Source of the DNA: Derxia lacustris
GTDB lineage: Bacteria; Pseudomonadota; Gammaproteobacteria; Burkholderiales; Burkholderiaceae_E
NCBI RefSeq assembly: GCF_002105195.1
Contig: NZ_MUHU01000011.1
Span: 62,001-126,000 of the forward strand
Reading direction: 5' to 3'
Length of the DNA stretch: 64,000 nt
Under the pieces are notes generated by a model that saw nothing but the letters and a program-made list of their open reading frames with translations, was not told the DNA's origin and made no database searches. Position numbers and translations under genes: made by a program. Each line of letters begins with the position of its first letter. The first letter of the stretch is position 1. This document shows positions 45,860 through 55,956 of the stretch, piece after piece.

Positions 45860-46312
45860 ATGAATTCTTCGATCGTCCCGCCTGCCGCCGAAACCCCGCC
45901 GCCCGGCGGCGATCCCCGGCGTGCGCGCCTCGCCTGGCTGACGGCCTGCGCGGCCCTGAGCCTGCTGATCCTGCTGCTCACCGCCTGGGAGCTGCGGCTT
46001 GCGCCGCTGCGGCCGGGTGGCTCCTGGCTGGTGCTCAAGGTGCTGCCGCTGCTGCTGGCGCTGCCGGGCGTGCTCAAGCGCCGGCTCTACACCTTTCAAT
46101 GGGCGTCGCTGCTGCTGGTGGTCTATCTGGGCGAAGGCGCGCTGCGGGTGGCGAGCGATCCGGGGCTGATGTCGCGGGTGCTGGCGGGTGCCGAGCTGGC
46201 GCTGACGCTGGTCGCCTTCACCGCGCTGCTGGTGTATGCGCGGCCCTACAAGCAGGCCTACAAGGTGCGCAAGAAGGCGCTGGAGGCAGCCGCGCGCGGA
46301 GAAGCGGCGTGA
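45860..46312 (+). CDS. DUF2069-type membrane protein
   Basis: A 150-residue protein with four hydrophobic helices and the DUF2069 pattern LKVLPLLLALPGVLKRRLYTFQWASLLLVVYLGEGALRV. Function unknown. ATG 45860 is chosen; ATG 45830 gives ten more residues and lies closer to the divergent YihY-type gene, and neither has a clear ribosome-binding site. Its stop overlaps the start of the FAD-linked oxidase (GTGA), so the two are translationally coupled. Confidence 0.82.
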   Translation: MNSSIVPPAAETPPPGGDPRRARLAWLTACAALSLLILLLTAWELRLAPLRPGGSWLVLKVLPLLLALPGVLKRRLYTFQWASLLLVVYLGEGALRVASDPGLMSRVLAGAELALTLVAFTALLVYARPYKQAYKVRKKALEAAARGEAA

Positions 46313-47733
46313 GCGACGCACTGCTCGCCCGGCTGCGCGATGCCGTCGGCGCAGCCAATGTCATCACCGACGCGGCCGATCAGGCCGGCTACCTGACCGA
46401 CTGGCGCGGTCGCTACACCGGCCGCGCGCTGGCCGTGGTGCGCCCCGCCAGCACGCAGCAGGTGGCCGCCGTGGTGCGCGCCTGCGCCGACACGCGCACC
46501 GCAATCGTGCCCCAGGGCGGCAACACGGGGCTGGTGGGCGGAGCCACGCCCGCTGCCGACGGCCGCGCCATCGTGCTGAGCCTGCGCCGCATGAATGCCA
46601 TCCGCAGCCTCGACGCGGCCAACGCCACGCTGGTCGCCGAGGCCGGCTGCACGCTGGCAACGGTGCAGGCGGCGGCCGAGGACGCGGGGCGGCTGTTTCC
46701 GCTTGCGCTTGCATCGCAGGGCAGCTGCACGGTGGGCGGCAATCTGTCGACCAATGCCGGCGGCGTGCAGGTGCTGCGCTACGGCAATGCGCGCGAACTC
46801 TGCCTCGGGCTCGAAGTGGTCACCGCCTCGGGCGAGATCTGGAGCGGCCTGTCGGGCCTGCGCAAGGACAACAGCGGCTATGCGCTGCGCGAGCTGTTCA
46901 TCGGCGCCGAAGGCACGCTCGGCATCATCACCGCCGCCTGCCTGCGGCTGTTTCCGCAGCCGGCGGCGCGCATCACCTGCCTGTTCGCGCTCGACGACCT
47001 GGACGCCGCGCTGCGGCTGCTGGGTCGGGCCCAGACGCTGGCCGGCCCGGCGCTGACGGCATTCGAGGTGTTCAACGCGCTCTGCCTGGAACTGGTGCTG
47101 CGCCATGTGCCGGGCAGCCGCGCGCCGTTTGCCGAGCGCCATGCGCAGTACGCGCTGGTCGAGCTGTCCGATCACGATGGCGAGGCCCACGGTCTGGCGC
47201 TGGCCGAGGCGCTCGCCGCCGCGGCCATCGACGCTGGCGAGGCGCGCGATGCGGTCGTGGCCCAGCATCTGGCCCAGGCGCAGGCGCTGTGGGCGCTGCG
47301 CGAAAACATCTCCGAAGCCCAGGCGCGCGAGGGCAAGAACCTCAAGCTCGACATCTCGGTACCGGTATCGGCGGTGCCCGAATTCGTCGCCAGCGTGGGC
47401 GCCCGGCTGGCGCGCGAGCATCCCGGGCTGCGGCCGGTGACCTTCGGCCATCTGGGCGACGGCAATCTGCACTTCAACCTGAGCCCGGCGCTCGACGCTG
47501 CCGGCCAGCCCGAGCCCGAGGCCGACTTCCTCGCGCGCCAGGACGCGATCTACCGCCAGGTGCACGATGAGCTGATGGCGCGCGGCGGGTCGATCTCGGC
47601 CGAGCACGGCATCGGCCAGCTGCGGCGTGATGAACTGTTGCGCACCAAGCCTGCGCCGGCGCTCAAGCTGATGCGCGCCATCAAGCAGGCGCTCGACCCG
47701 GACGGGCTGATGAATCCGGGCAAGCTGATCTAG
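46309..47733 (+). CDS. FAD-linked D-2-hydroxyacid dehydrogenase
   Basis: A 474-residue oxidase of the FAD_binding_4 / GlcD-DLD family. The FAD domain has IVPQGGNTGLVGGATP (about 68-82) and GTVGGNLSTNAGG-like sequence (SCTVGGNLSTNAGGVQVLRYG). The C-terminal catalytic domain has the metal-site FGHLGDGNLHFN and the end motif ISAEHGIGQLRRDEL ... DPDGLMNPGKLI. It is closest in layout to D-2-hydroxyglutarate/D-lactate dehydrogenases. The start is GTG 46309 behind GGAG, overlapping the upstream stop. The substrate is uncertain, and a glycolate oxidase subunit is less likely without partner genes. Confidence 0.88.
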   Translation: MSDALLARLRDAVGAANVITDAADQAGYLTDWRGRYTGRALAVVRPASTQQVAAVVRACADTRTAIVPQGGNTGLVGGATPAADGRAIVLSLRRMNAIRSLDAANATLVAEAGCTLATVQAAAEDAGRLFPLALASQGSCTVGGNLSTNAGGVQVLRYGNARELCLGLEVVTASGEIWSGLSGLRKDNSGYALRELFIGAEGTLGIITAACLRLFPQPAARITCLFALDDLDAALRLLGRAQTLAGPALTAFEVFNALCLELVLRHVPGSRAPFAERHAQYALVELSDHDGEAHGLALAEALAAAAIDAGEARDAVVAQHLAQAQALWALRENISEAQAREGKNLKLDISVPVSAVPEFVASVGARLAREHPGLRPVTFGHLGDGNLHFNLSPALDAAGQPEPEADFLARQDAIYRQVHDELMARGGSISAEHGIGQLRRDELLRTKPAPALKLMRAIKQALDPDGLMNPGKLI

Positions 47734-47744
47734 CGGAGATCGTC

Positions 47745-48248
47745 ATGACCCACAGGCTTCAAGGCCGCCCCTGGCTCGTTCTGCTGGTCGCGCTGGGCCT
47801 CGCCGGCCCGGCGGCGGCGCAGCAGGTCTATCGCTGCGATGTCGGCGGCCGCACCACCTATGCCGACAAGCCCTGCGCCGACGGCAGCCGACAGAGCGTG
47901 GTCGAGCCGCCGCCGGTGGTGTCGCCCGAAGCGCAGGCCGCCGCCCAGGCGCGCAGCGACCGGCTCATCCGCGAGGCCGAGGTGGCCGACGCCCGCCGCG
48001 AAGCCGCCGCGCGCGCGGCCGAACAGCGCGCCGATGCGCTGCGCCTGCAACAGCTGCGCAGCGACGAGGCCCGCGCGCTCGCCGACAGCGCCAGCGGCGA
48101 CCTCGAAGCGCCGATCGTGCGGCGCCGCCGCCATGTGCTGGTCGACGACCGCTATGTGCTGCGACCGCTGCCGCGCACCACGCCGCAGACGCCCGCCGTC
48201 ACGCCGGTCAAGCCGACCGGGCAGATCCATCTGAAGGTCAAGCCCTAA
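47745..48248 (+). CDS. DUF4124-type secreted protein
   Basis: A 167-residue exported protein. The signal peptide ends AAAQ (about 1-26), followed by a short DUF4124 domain (QVYRCDVGGRTTYADKPCADGS) with two cysteines, a charged helical region rich in Ala, Arg and Glu (about 65-115), and a basic/proline tail. No enzyme activity is suggested. It follows the FAD-linked oxidase by 11 bases, probably in the same transcript. Confidence 0.8.
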   Translation: MTHRLQGRPWLVLLVALGLAGPAAAQQVYRCDVGGRTTYADKPCADGSRQSVVEPPPVVSPEAQAAAQARSDRLIREAEVADARREAAARAAEQRADALRLQQLRSDEARALADSASGDLEAPIVRRRRHVLVDDRYVLRPLPRTTPQTPAVTPVKPTGQIHLKVKP

Positions 48249-48253
48249 GCCGC

Positions 48254-49339
48254 TCAGTCGTCGGTCAGCGCCCAGCCGGGCCGGCCGACGCCGCTGTCGG
48301 CCCGGCCCTCGGCCACTTCCAGCGCGCGCAGCAGCAGCTCGGGACCGGCGCCGCGCAGCTCGTTGGCATCGCTGAGCAGCTGCCGGAAGCGCCGGGCGCG
48401 CCGCATGCCGTTGTAAAGCCCGAGCAGATGGCGCGCGATGTTGCGCAACGGCGTGCCGTGCTCGGCCTGCTCGCGCGCGGCATAGGCGGCCATCGCGCGC
48501 AGCACCGTCTCGCGCGTCGGCGCCTGCCAGTCGTCGCCGGCGGCGCGCAGGAATTCGCCTTCCCACAGGGCCAGCGCATAGGGGTTGTGATAGGCCTCGC
48601 GGCCGATCATCACACCGTCGAGCTGCACGCCGTCGGCCGTGGGCGCGAGCCGCGCGCCGATGGCGCCGGTGTCGGCGATGCCGCCGTTGACCACGATTTG
48701 CAGCGCCGGAAAGTCGCGCTTGAGCCGCTCGGCGAAGTCGTAGCGCAGCGGCGGCACCTCGCGGTTTTCCTTCGGGCTCAGGCCCTTCAGCCAGGCATTG
48801 CGCGCATGCACGATGAACAGCCCGCAGCCGGCCTCGGCCACCACGCCGACGAAATCGCGCACGAAGTCGTAACTTTCCACGCGGTCGAGGCCGATGCGGT
48901 GCTTGACCGTGACCGGCAGCGGCGTGGCATCGGCCATCGCCTTGACGCAGTCGGCCACCAGCTGCGGCTCGGCCATCAGGCAGGCGCCAAAGCTGCCGCG
49001 CTGCACCCGCTCGCTCGGGCAGCCGCAGTTGAGGTTGATCTCGTCATAGCCGTAGTCGGCGGCCAGCTTGGCGCACTGCGCCAGCTCGGCCGGCTCGCTG
49101 CCGCCCAGTTGCAGCGCCACCGGATGCTCGGCGGCGTCGAAGCGCAGATGACGCGGCACATCGCCGTGCAGCAGCGCGCCCGAGGTGACCATCTCGGTGT
49201 AGAGGAAGGCGCGCGGCGACAGCAGCCGGTGCAGCTGGCGGCAATGGCGGTCGGTCCAGTCGAGCATCGGCGCGACGCAGATGCGGTGAGCAGCCGTTCG
49301 CATTGCGACGGATCGGGTTGAAACTGATTCAAATGTCAT
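48254..49339 (-). CDS. dusA: tRNA-dihydrouridine(20/20a) synthase
   Basis: A 361-residue FMN enzyme that reduces uridine 20 in the tRNA D-loop. DusA signatures are RICVAPMLDWTDRHCRQLHRLLS, LYTEMVTSGALLHGD, the catalytic Cys in INLNCGCPSERVQRGSFGACLM and FIVHARNAWLKGLSPKENRE. ATG 49339 and ATG 49303 are both possible starts, neither with a good ribosome-binding site; the domain begins at about the second. It converges with the DUF4124 gene. Confidence 0.95.
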   Translation of the reverse strand: MTFESVSTRSVAMRTAAHRICVAPMLDWTDRHCRQLHRLLSPRAFLYTEMVTSGALLHGDVPRHLRFDAAEHPVALQLGGSEPAELAQCAKLAADYGYDEINLNCGCPSERVQRGSFGACLMAEPQLVADCVKAMADATPLPVTVKHRIGLDRVESYDFVRDFVGVVAEAGCGLFIVHARNAWLKGLSPKENREVPPLRYDFAERLKRDFPALQIVVNGGIADTGAIGARLAPTADGVQLDGVMIGREAYHNPYALALWEGEFLRAAGDDWQAPTRETVLRAMAAYAAREQAEHGTPLRNIARHLLGLYNGMRRARRFRQLLSDANELRGAGPELLLRALEVAEGRADSGVGRPGWALTDD

Positions 49340-49394
49340 GGTCGGCGGGATTGTAGGATGCAGCCCATCAGTCGCCCCCGCCTCGCAGCCCTCC

Positions 49395-49748
49395 ATGGCC
49401 CAGACACAAGCCTCCGCCCAACTGGGCCGTTACCTGCTTTCCAAGGCGCGCTGGTCGGCGCTCGATCCCGGCTCGCTGGCCATCGTCATCGATGAACTCG
49501 AAGCGCTCGCCGCCGCCAGCGCGCCCGGCGCCGCCAGCATGCGGCTGTGGCGGCTGCGCAATGCCGCCGTCGGCTGCTATCTGGCTGCCGGCGGCGAGCC
49601 CTTCGACAGCCTGCTCGATCCGCGCCTGCACCGCTTCGCGCCGCTCGGGCCGCGCGCCCGCAGCGCCGCCGGCGCGCGCCGCAAGCCGCTGCCGCAACGC
49701 GCCGCCGCCGGCTGCGATCACGACGACCACGCCTGCCACTGCCACTGA
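49395..49748 (+). CDS. Hypothetical protein with Cys/His-rich C-terminal tail
   Basis: A 117-residue protein I do not recognise. The first 75 residues look helical and soluble (LGRYLLSKARWSALDPGSLAIVIDELEALAAA ... MRLWRLRNAAVGCYLAAGGE). A basic linker follows, and the protein ends in CDHDDHACHCH, a compact cluster of three Cys, four His and three Asp that could hold a metal. It starts 10 bases before the alpha/beta hydrolase gene downstream and is divergent from dusA. No signal peptide or membrane helix is present. Confidence 0.65.
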   Translation: MAQTQASAQLGRYLLSKARWSALDPGSLAIVIDELEALAAASAPGAASMRLWRLRNAAVGCYLAAGGEPFDSLLDPRLHRFAPLGPRARSAAGARRKPLPQRAAAGCDHDDHACHCH

Positions 49749-49758
49749 GGCTTCCTCG

Positions 49759-50961
49759 ATGCGCGACCTGCACCGCGACACTCCTGGCCGCACCGCGCGC
49801 GTGGCCCTGCGCATTGCGGCCGCCCTCGGTCTGGCGCTGGCGCTGCTGTTCGTCACCACCGACCGCCATGACGACGCGCGCGACGCCGGCAGCGGCGTCG
49901 CCAGCCAGCGCCCGAGCGCGCCGACCCAGCCCGCCAACGGCCCCGGCGGCGCCGACCTCAGCTACGGCGCGGTGCAGCGCAACCGCTATGGCGAAGGCGC
50001 CAGCGAGGTGTGGATCTACGAGCCGACCCAGCCGCGCCCGGTCAGCGCGCCGCTGGTGGTCTTTCTGCATGGCTGGGGCGGCAGCAATCCGCGCGTCTAC
50101 GGCGCCTGGATCGAGCACATCGTGCGGCGCGGCGCGGTGGTGGTGTTTCCGCGCTATCAGGCCGATCTGCTCGCCGAGCCCGACCGCTTCGCGCCGCAGG
50201 CGGCCGACTCGGTGCGCAATGCCATCGCGCTGCTGCGCAACGAGGCCGGCCATGTGCAGCCCCAGCTCGACCGCGTGGCCTTCGTCGGCCATTCGGTCGG
50301 CGGGCTGATCGCCGCCGCGCTGGCGGCCCGCGCCGAAGCCGAGAGCCTGCCGGTGCCGCGCGTGGTCATGGCCGTCAACCCGGGCCTGAGCGAACGCGTG
50401 CCCGGCGCCCGCGCCTTCGCCCTGCCCGACCTGGCCGGCATCGCGCCCGGCACGCTGCTGCTGGCGGTGGCCGGCGATGCCGACCGGTTTGCCGGCACGG
50501 CCGACGCCCGCCGCATCGTGGCCGAAGCCAGCCGCGTGGCGGCCGCCGACAAGAACCTGGTGCTGCTGCATTCCGACGAGCACGGCACGCCGGCGCTGCT
50601 GGCCGACCATTTCGCCGCGCTCGCGCCCGACGCCAGCTACGACAGCGGGGAGCCGCGCCTGAGCCCGGAAATCGGCGTGCGCGAACGCATGCGCGAACGC
50701 GGCCGCGACCGCATCGCCGACGGCGCCGAACTCGATCTGGCGGCCAGCGTCGAGCACGCCAGCGCGCCACGCGCCAGCGTCGACGCGCTCGACTGGTATG
50801 GCCCGTGGAAGCTGTTCGACGCGCTCTGCGACACCGCCTTCCGCAGGCTCGGCCGCGAGGCCGCGCTCGGCGACCGGCCGCCGCAGCGCTTCATGGGCCA
50901 CTGGAGCGACGGCGTGGCGGTGCGCGAAGCCGAAGTGCTGCCGGTCGGCGCCGACCGCTGA
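49759..50961 (+). CDS. Alpha/beta hydrolase with N-terminal membrane anchor
   Basis: A 400-residue protein. The N-terminal helix (about 15-34) is a signal or anchor, then a low-complexity stretch, then an alpha/beta-hydrolase domain (about 65-300): LVVFLHGWGGSNP (oxyanion loop), the nucleophile Ser in VAFVGHSVGGLIAAALA, a likely Asp in AVAGDADRFAG and a His in SDEHGTP. The last 90 residues are helical, ending in FMGHWSDGVAVREAEVLPVG. Substrate unknown; a lipase or esterase acting in the periplasm is plausible. Confidence 0.82.
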   Translation: MRDLHRDTPGRTARVALRIAAALGLALALLFVTTDRHDDARDAGSGVASQRPSAPTQPANGPGGADLSYGAVQRNRYGEGASEVWIYEPTQPRPVSAPLVVFLHGWGGSNPRVYGAWIEHIVRRGAVVVFPRYQADLLAEPDRFAPQAADSVRNAIALLRNEAGHVQPQLDRVAFVGHSVGGLIAAALAARAEAESLPVPRVVMAVNPGLSERVPGARAFALPDLAGIAPGTLLLAVAGDADRFAGTADARRIVAEASRVAAADKNLVLLHSDEHGTPALLADHFAALAPDASYDSGEPRLSPEIGVRERMRERGRDRIADGAELDLAASVEHASAPRASVDALDWYGPWKLFDALCDTAFRRLGREAALGDRPPQRFMGHWSDGVAVREAEVLPVGADR

Positions 50962-50968
50962 GCCGGCG

Positions 50969-51610
50969 TCAGCGCCGGTCCGGCAGCATGCCGCGCTCGA
51001 TGATGAAACCGATCACCTCGTCCAGCCCCTCGCCGGTCTTGAGGTTGGTCATCACATAGGGCCGGCTGCCGCGCATGCGCTCGGTATCGCTGCGCATCAC
51101 CGGCAGCGAGGCGCCCACATGCGGCGCGAGATCGATCTTGTTGATGACCAGCAGATCGCTCTTGGTGATGCCCGGTCCGCCCTTGCGCGGAATCTTCTCG
51201 CCGCCGGCCACGTCGATGACGTAGAGCGTCAGATCGCTGAGTTCGGGGCTGAAGGTGGCCGCCAGGTTGTCGCCGCCCGACTCGATGAACACCAGCTCCA
51301 GCGCCGGAAAGCGCTTGCTCATGCGATCGACCGCCTCCAGGTTGATCGACGCATCCTCGCGGATCGCGGTGTGCGGGCAGCCGCCGGTCTCCACGCCCAT
51401 GATGCGTTCGGCCGGCAGCGCCTCGGCCGCCACCAGCAGCCGCTCGTCCTCCTTGGTGTAGATGTCGTTGGTCACCACGGCCAGGTCGTAGCGCTCGCGC
51501 ATGCGCTTGCACAGCACCTCCACCAGGGTGGTCTTGCCCGAGCCGACCGGCCCGCCGACGCCGACCCGCAGCGGATTGGATTGCAGGGATGTGTGGGTGA
51601 TTGCAGTCAT
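50969..51610 (-). CDS. ureG: Urease accessory GTPase UreG
   Basis: A 213-residue SIMIBI GTPase that delivers nickel during urease maturation. P-loop GPVGSGKTT is at about residues 20-28, with [12 protein letters not shown], the CPH nickel-site motif ([15 protein letters not shown]), FIESGGDNL and the NKID base motif. It is separated from ureF-ureE by the kinase gene on the other strand; no urease structural genes or ureD are in the window. Confidence 0.96.
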   Translation of the reverse strand: MTAITHTSLQSNPLRVGVGGPVGSGKTTLVEVLCKRMRERYDLAVVTNDIYTKEDERLLVAAEALPAERIMGVETGGCPHTAIREDASINLEAVDRMSKRFPALELVFIESGGDNLAATFSPELSDLTLYVIDVAGGEKIPRKGGPGITKSDLLVINKIDLAPHVGASLPVMRSDTERMRGSRPYVMTNLKTGEGLDEVIGFIIERGMLPDRR

Positions 51611-51792
51611 GGAAATCCGTTGAAAGAAGCCGCCGCCATTCGCGCGGTCGGCCGGCACGCGGATGCAAGGATCGGGCGCAGCCGGCTGCCGACCGCCATC
51701 CGCACCGGTGCCGGCTGCGCGCGTGCCGGGGCCGAACCTATACTGCCCCGCATGCCCGCTGCACCGCGCGGCGCACCTGCCGATCACGGCCG

Positions 51793-54498
51793 ATGAACCT
51801 CCGCACGCCTGCCATGACCAGCCTCGACCACGCCGCCAGCCCGGAGGCGCCCCCCGCTGCGGCGGCCGCCTCGGTGCCCGACACCGATGCCGCACCGCGC
51901 CGCGCCCGCGGCCTGACCTGGATCGTGATCGGCCTCACCAGCCTCATCTGCGCGCTGTTCGTGCTGCTGCATTTCCATCAGCGCCAGGCCATCCGCGAGA
52001 TAGCGATCTCGGTCGAGGGCATGCGGCTGGCGCGCATCGAGCTGGCGCATGCGCTCGACGCGGCGCAGTACGGCGACGACAGCACCTATCGGCGCGACCA
52101 GGCGCTCGACCTCGCGCATCAGGCGGTGGCCGGGCTGGCCGTCACCCTGAGCCGGCTGCCCGACAACGATCCGGCCGACGACGCCGGCCTGCCCGACGAC
52201 ATCGAGCGGCTCAGCGACCAGATCGAGGCCTGGCGCAGCGCCACGGTCGACGACTTCGGCGCGCGCGCCCGGCTGCGCGCCGCCTTCCATCGCGTGGAGC
52301 AGCGCGCCGACCACATCGACGAGCGCGCCCGCGCCCATGTGCGCCAGCTCGATGCCGAGCAGGCCAGCCAGTTCCGCGCCGCCGCCGTGTTTGCGCTGCT
52401 GCTGCTGCTGGGCATCGGCGCGATCGCGCGCAGCAGCGCCCGGGCCCAGCGCGAATCCGAGCGCGCGCTCATCAACAGCCGGCGCCTGTTCGAGACGCTG
52501 GCGCGCATCTCGCCGGTCGGCATCTACCGCACCAACGCCTTCGGCAACGAGGTCTATGCCAACGAGCGCTGCCGCGACATCCGCGGCCTGCCGCCGGGCG
52601 AAGCCGGCCGCGGCCTCGACGAGCATGTGCATCCCGACGACCGCGAGCGGGTACGCGCGCGCTGGCGCAATGCGGTCGAGGACATGCGCGGCTTCCATGA
52701 CGAATACCGGCTGCTGCATCCCGACGGCAGCGAGGTCTGGGTGCTCAACCAGGCCGTGCCCGAGGTCAGTGCCGACCGCACCGTGCTGGGCTATGTCGGC
52801 ACGCTGACCGACATCACCGCGCGCAAGCGCGCCGAGCTGCTGGCGCACGGCCAGCGCGCGGTGCTCGAACTGATCGCCAGCGGCCAGCCGGTCGATCAGG
52901 CGCTCGATGCGCTGCTGGCCAGCATCGAGGAGCTGGACCCGGAACTGATCTGCCTCGTCACCCGCCACGGCCCCGACCGCGACAGCGCGCCGGTGGCGCT
53001 GGCGCGGCGGGTGGCGGCCGAGCCGCTGCTGGCGTTGCAGGCCAGCGCCCTCGCCGCCCGCACCCAGGTGCAGGACGAGGGCGCCGGCCGCGATGCCCGG
53101 CTGCGCGCGCGCAACACGCCGGTCTTCCTCGCGCTCGGCGCCGAGAACGGCGAGCCGGCGCTGCCGGCCGGCTCGCTGTGGTACCTGGCGCTGGCCGACG
53201 ACAGCCGGCCGCTCGGCAGCTTTGCGGTGTTCCGGCGCGCCGCCACGCCGCCCGGCGCAGCCCAGCTCAATGTCATTGAGACCGCCGCCCACACCGCCGC
53301 CATCTGCCTGCAACGCCATCGCGACGAAGCCGCCCTGCGCAGCAGCGAGCAGCGCTTTCGGCAGCTGGCGCAGTCGCTGCCGCAACTGGTGTGGAGCGGC
53401 CGGCCCGACGGCCGCTGCGACTTCCTGGGCCGGCAATGGGCCGAATTCACCGGCCAGCCGACCGAAAGCCTGCTCGGCTTCGAATGGTTCGACCGCATCC
53501 ATCCCGATGACCGGCCGATGCTGCGCGCCACCTGGGAAGCCGCCCATCCGACCGAGGGCCTGCATACCGAGCTGAGGCTGCGCCGCCACGACGGCAGCTA
53601 CCGCTGGTTCGACGTGCGCGCATTGCCGCTGCTCGACGACGGCGGCCGGGTGCTGCGCTGGTTTGGCACCGGCACCGACGTGACCGAATCGCGCGCCCTG
53701 CGCGATGCGCTGCACCGCGCCAACACCCGGCTCGAACTCAAGGTGGCCGAGCGCACCGCCGAGCTGAGTCTGGCCAAGGAGGCCGCCGAGGCCAGCAACC
53801 GGCTCAAGTCCGAGTTCCTGGCCAGCATGAGCCATGAGCTGCGCACGCCGCTGCACGCCATCCTCGGCTTCACCGACATGCTGCTGCGTGGCCTGCCCGG
53901 CCCGCTCAATCCGGCCCAGACGCGCCAGCTCGGCAATGTGCACACCAGCGCGCGCCATCTGCTGTCGCTCATCAACGACCTGCTCGACGTGGCGCGGGTG
54001 GAATCGGGCAAGACCCAGCTCAGCATCGCGCCGCTCGATGCCGGCGCCATCGTGGCCGACGCGGTCGAGGTGCTGCGTCCGACCGCCAGCAGCAAGGGCC
54101 TCGACCTGCAACTGGCGCTGCCGGCCAAGCCGGCGCAGGTACTGGCCGACCGGCGCGCGCTGACCCAGATCGTCATCAACCTGCTCGGCAACGCGATCAA
54201 GTTCACCGACAGCGGCTGGGTCCGCATCGAGGTGGCGCTGGCGGCCGGCCAGACCGTGATCGCGGTGGCCGACAGCGGCTGCGGCATCGCGCCCGAGGAT
54301 CAGGCGCGGCTGTTCCAGGCGTTTACCCAGGCCGAGCCGGGGCGCCATCACAGCCAGGGCGGCACCGGGCTCGGGCTCTACCTGTGCCGCCGGCTGGCCG
54401 ACGAACAGGGCGGCAGCATCGCGCTCGACAGCGCGGTCGGGCACGGCAGCCGGTTCACCCTCCGCCTGCCGACGCCGGCCGAGGGGCTGGCCGCCTGA
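51793..54498 (+). CDS. PAS/GAF sensor histidine kinase (orphan)
   Basis: A 901-residue membrane kinase. It has TM1 at about 41-60, a periplasmic helical sensor region (65-190), TM2 at about 195-214, PAS1 (229-345), a GAF-like domain (353-505), PAS2 with PAC (517-640), HisKA with phospho-His about H681 ([16 protein letters not shown]), and HATPase_c with [20 protein letters not shown] and GTGLGLYLC. It is a membrane-bound hybrid-less kinase; no response regulator gene is adjacent. It lies between ureG and ureF on the opposite strand. ATG 51793 is used; a TATACT at 51739-51744 could be its -10, without a clear -35. The signal is unknown. Confidence 0.9.
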   Translation: MNLRTPAMTSLDHAASPEAPPAAAAASVPDTDAAPRRARGLTWIVIGLTSLICALFVLLHFHQRQAIREIAISVEGMRLARIELAHALDAAQYGDDSTYRRDQALDLAHQAVAGLAVTLSRLPDNDPADDAGLPDDIERLSDQIEAWRSATVDDFGARARLRAAFHRVEQRADHIDERARAHVRQLDAEQASQFRAAAVFALLLLLGIGAIARSSARAQRESERALINSRRLFETLARISPVGIYRTNAFGNEVYANERCRDIRGLPPGEAGRGLDEHVHPDDRERVRARWRNAVEDMRGFHDEYRLLHPDGSEVWVLNQAVPEVSADRTVLGYVGTLTDITARKRAELLAHGQRAVLELIASGQPVDQALDALLASIEELDPELICLVTRHGPDRDSAPVALARRVAAEPLLALQASALAARTQVQDEGAGRDARLRARNTPVFLALGAENGEPALPAGSLWYLALADDSRPLGSFAVFRRAATPPGAAQLNVIETAAHTAAICLQRHRDEAALRSSEQRFRQLAQSLPQLVWSGRPDGRCDFLGRQWAEFTGQPTESLLGFEWFDRIHPDDRPMLRATWEAAHPTEGLHTELRLRRHDGSYRWFDVRALPLLDDGGRVLRWFGTGTDVTESRALRDALHRANTRLELKVAERTAELSLAKEAAEASNRLKSEFLASMSHELRTPLHAILGFTDMLLRGLPGPLNPAQTRQLGNVHTSARHLLSLINDLLDVARVESGKTQLSIAPLDAGAIVADAVEVLRPTASSKGLDLQLALPAKPAQVLADRRALTQIVINLLGNAIKFTDSGWVRIEVALAAGQTVIAVADSGCGIAPEDQARLFQAFTQAEPGRHHSQGGTGLGLYLCRRLADEQGGSIALDSAVGHGSRFTLRLPTPAEGLAA

Positions 54499-54519
54499 GC
54501 CGGCCGGGCGGCGCCGCGC

Positions 54520-55272
54520 TCAGGAGCGGAACAGCCGCGAATACTGCGACTCGTGGCGCGCCGACTCGATGGCCAGACCGAGCGCCGCGCTGCCCAGCTC
54601 GTCGTCGCCGAGCGCGGCCGCCGTGGCGACCGCCGCCTCGACCTCGGCATGCAGCGCCACCAGCATCCGCTGGCCGGCCATCTGGCCGAGCGGCACCAGC
54701 TTGACCGCCGCGATCACCTGGTTCTCGGTCCAGGCCCACAGATAGGCCGCCAGCCCCTCGCGCGCCGGCAGGCCCAGCTGCGCGCAAGTCCAGGCAAAGC
54801 CGGCGCAGAAGGCCAGCGGCTCGGCCGGCGGCGGCGCCACGCCCAGCGCCGGCAGCGCGCGCGCCAGCGAGGCGCCGGTCTGGAGCGCCTCGGCGCGCAG
54901 CTCGGCGGTCTCGCGCAGCGCGATGAAGCGGGCATTGAGCCGGGCGAACTGCGCCGTGTCGCCGGCCCGCGCCGCCGCATGCAGCCGCAGCCAGAGCGGC
55001 GCCTCGACCCGCGCCAGCACCAGCCGCAGGTGATCGCCGATCCAGCGCAGCGCTGCCGGCTCGTCGGCCGCGATGCCGTGCTCCACCGCCGCCTCCAGCG
55101 CCTGCGAATAGGCGAAGGCGCCGACCGGCAGCGCCGGGCTGGCCAGATGCAGCAGCGCCAGCAGCGGACGCAGCGCGCCGGGCGCGGCCGGAGCGGGCGC
55201 GGCGCCGACTGCCACCGGAGCCGCCCCGGAGGTGGCCGGCATCGCGCCGGCGAGCGCGTCGGGCGGCGTCAT
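54520..55272 (-). CDS. ureF: Urease accessory protein UreF
   Basis: A 250-residue UreF, the helical scaffold of the UreD-F-G complex that admits GTP-driven nickel insertion. It has LLHLASPALPVGAFAYSQALEAAVEHGI, TAELRAEALQTGASLARAL, the VIAAVKLVPLGQMAGQRML segment and the C-terminal ESARHESQYSRLFRS. Its start overlaps the ureE stop (ATGA). Confidence 0.95.
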   Translation of the reverse strand: MTPPDALAGAMPATSGAAPVAVGAAPAPAAPGALRPLLALLHLASPALPVGAFAYSQALEAAVEHGIAADEPAALRWIGDHLRLVLARVEAPLWLRLHAAARAGDTAQFARLNARFIALRETAELRAEALQTGASLARALPALGVAPPPAEPLAFCAGFAWTCAQLGLPAREGLAAYLWAWTENQVIAAVKLVPLGQMAGQRMLVALHAEVEAAVATAAALGDDELGSAALGLAIESARHESQYSRLFRS

Positions 55273-55817
55273 GCCGCGCCCCGCGCGCGCCGCGCATGCG
55301 CCTCGATCGACAACTGCTCGCCGACCGTCGCCGACACCTCGTCGATGTCGTCGCCGTGGTGGTGATGGCCGTGCGCATCGGCACCGTGCGAATGCGCATA
55401 GGCGCCGGTCTCGGGATCGAATGGCGCCTCGACCGCAGCCACGTCCACGCCCAGGCCGGCCAGCATCCGCGCCAGCACCGGGTCGCGCTCGATCAGCAGA
55501 TGGTCCTCGGCGATCTGCACCGCCACATGCCGGTTGGCCAGGTGATACAGCGCGCGCATCAGCAGATAGGGCGCGAGCGCGGTCACGCGCAGCACCGCCT
55601 CGGGCTCGGCCTCGACCAGCAGCCGCTCGCCACCGGCGGCCAGCAGCTGGTCGCCGTCATGCAGCACGCTGCCGCGCGGCAGCGTCAGCGCCACCGGCGT
55701 GCCGTCGGTGAGAACAGTGGAAAGCCGGCTGCGCTGGCGCGCATCGAAGGGCAGGCGCAGCCGGCGCAGACCGGCCGAAGGCAGCGTGGGGGGCAGGACC
55801 GAAACGATCTGGAGCAT
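55269..55817 (-). CDS. ureE: Urease accessory nickel chaperone UreE
   Basis: A 182-residue UreE. The N-terminal domain has RQRSRLSTVLTDGTPVALTLPRGSVLHDGD, and the C-terminal domain the LYHLANRHVAVQIAEDHLLIERDPVLARMLAGLG segment. A His-rich stretch near the end (HSHGADAHGHHHHGDD) binds nickel. It is first of the ureE-ureF pair and divergent from the chemoreceptor gene. Confidence 0.96.
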   Translation of the reverse strand: MLQIVSVLPPTLPSAGLRRLRLPFDARQRSRLSTVLTDGTPVALTLPRGSVLHDGDQLLAAGGERLLVEAEPEAVLRVTALAPYLLMRALYHLANRHVAVQIAEDHLLIERDPVLARMLAGLGVDVAAVEAPFDPETGAYAHSHGADAHGHHHHGDDIDEVSATVGEQLSIEAHARRARGAA

Positions 55818-55956
55818 GGAAACAGGAAGTGGCGGCGTTCGGGAAAACCCTCGGAAACGCTCGGATAAAGGCGGCTGTTACGCCGGTGTTCGACCCGCCG
55901 GGCCGCAAGCGACATGCCAATACTCAAAACTCCCCTTCAGTCTGCGGTCAGTCACG

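Noticed and set aside
55863..55890. Sigma-28-like promoter before the chemoreceptor (TAAAGGCG ... GCCGGTGT)
   Set aside because: The halves are about three bases too close and the -10 half is poor compared with GCCGATAA.
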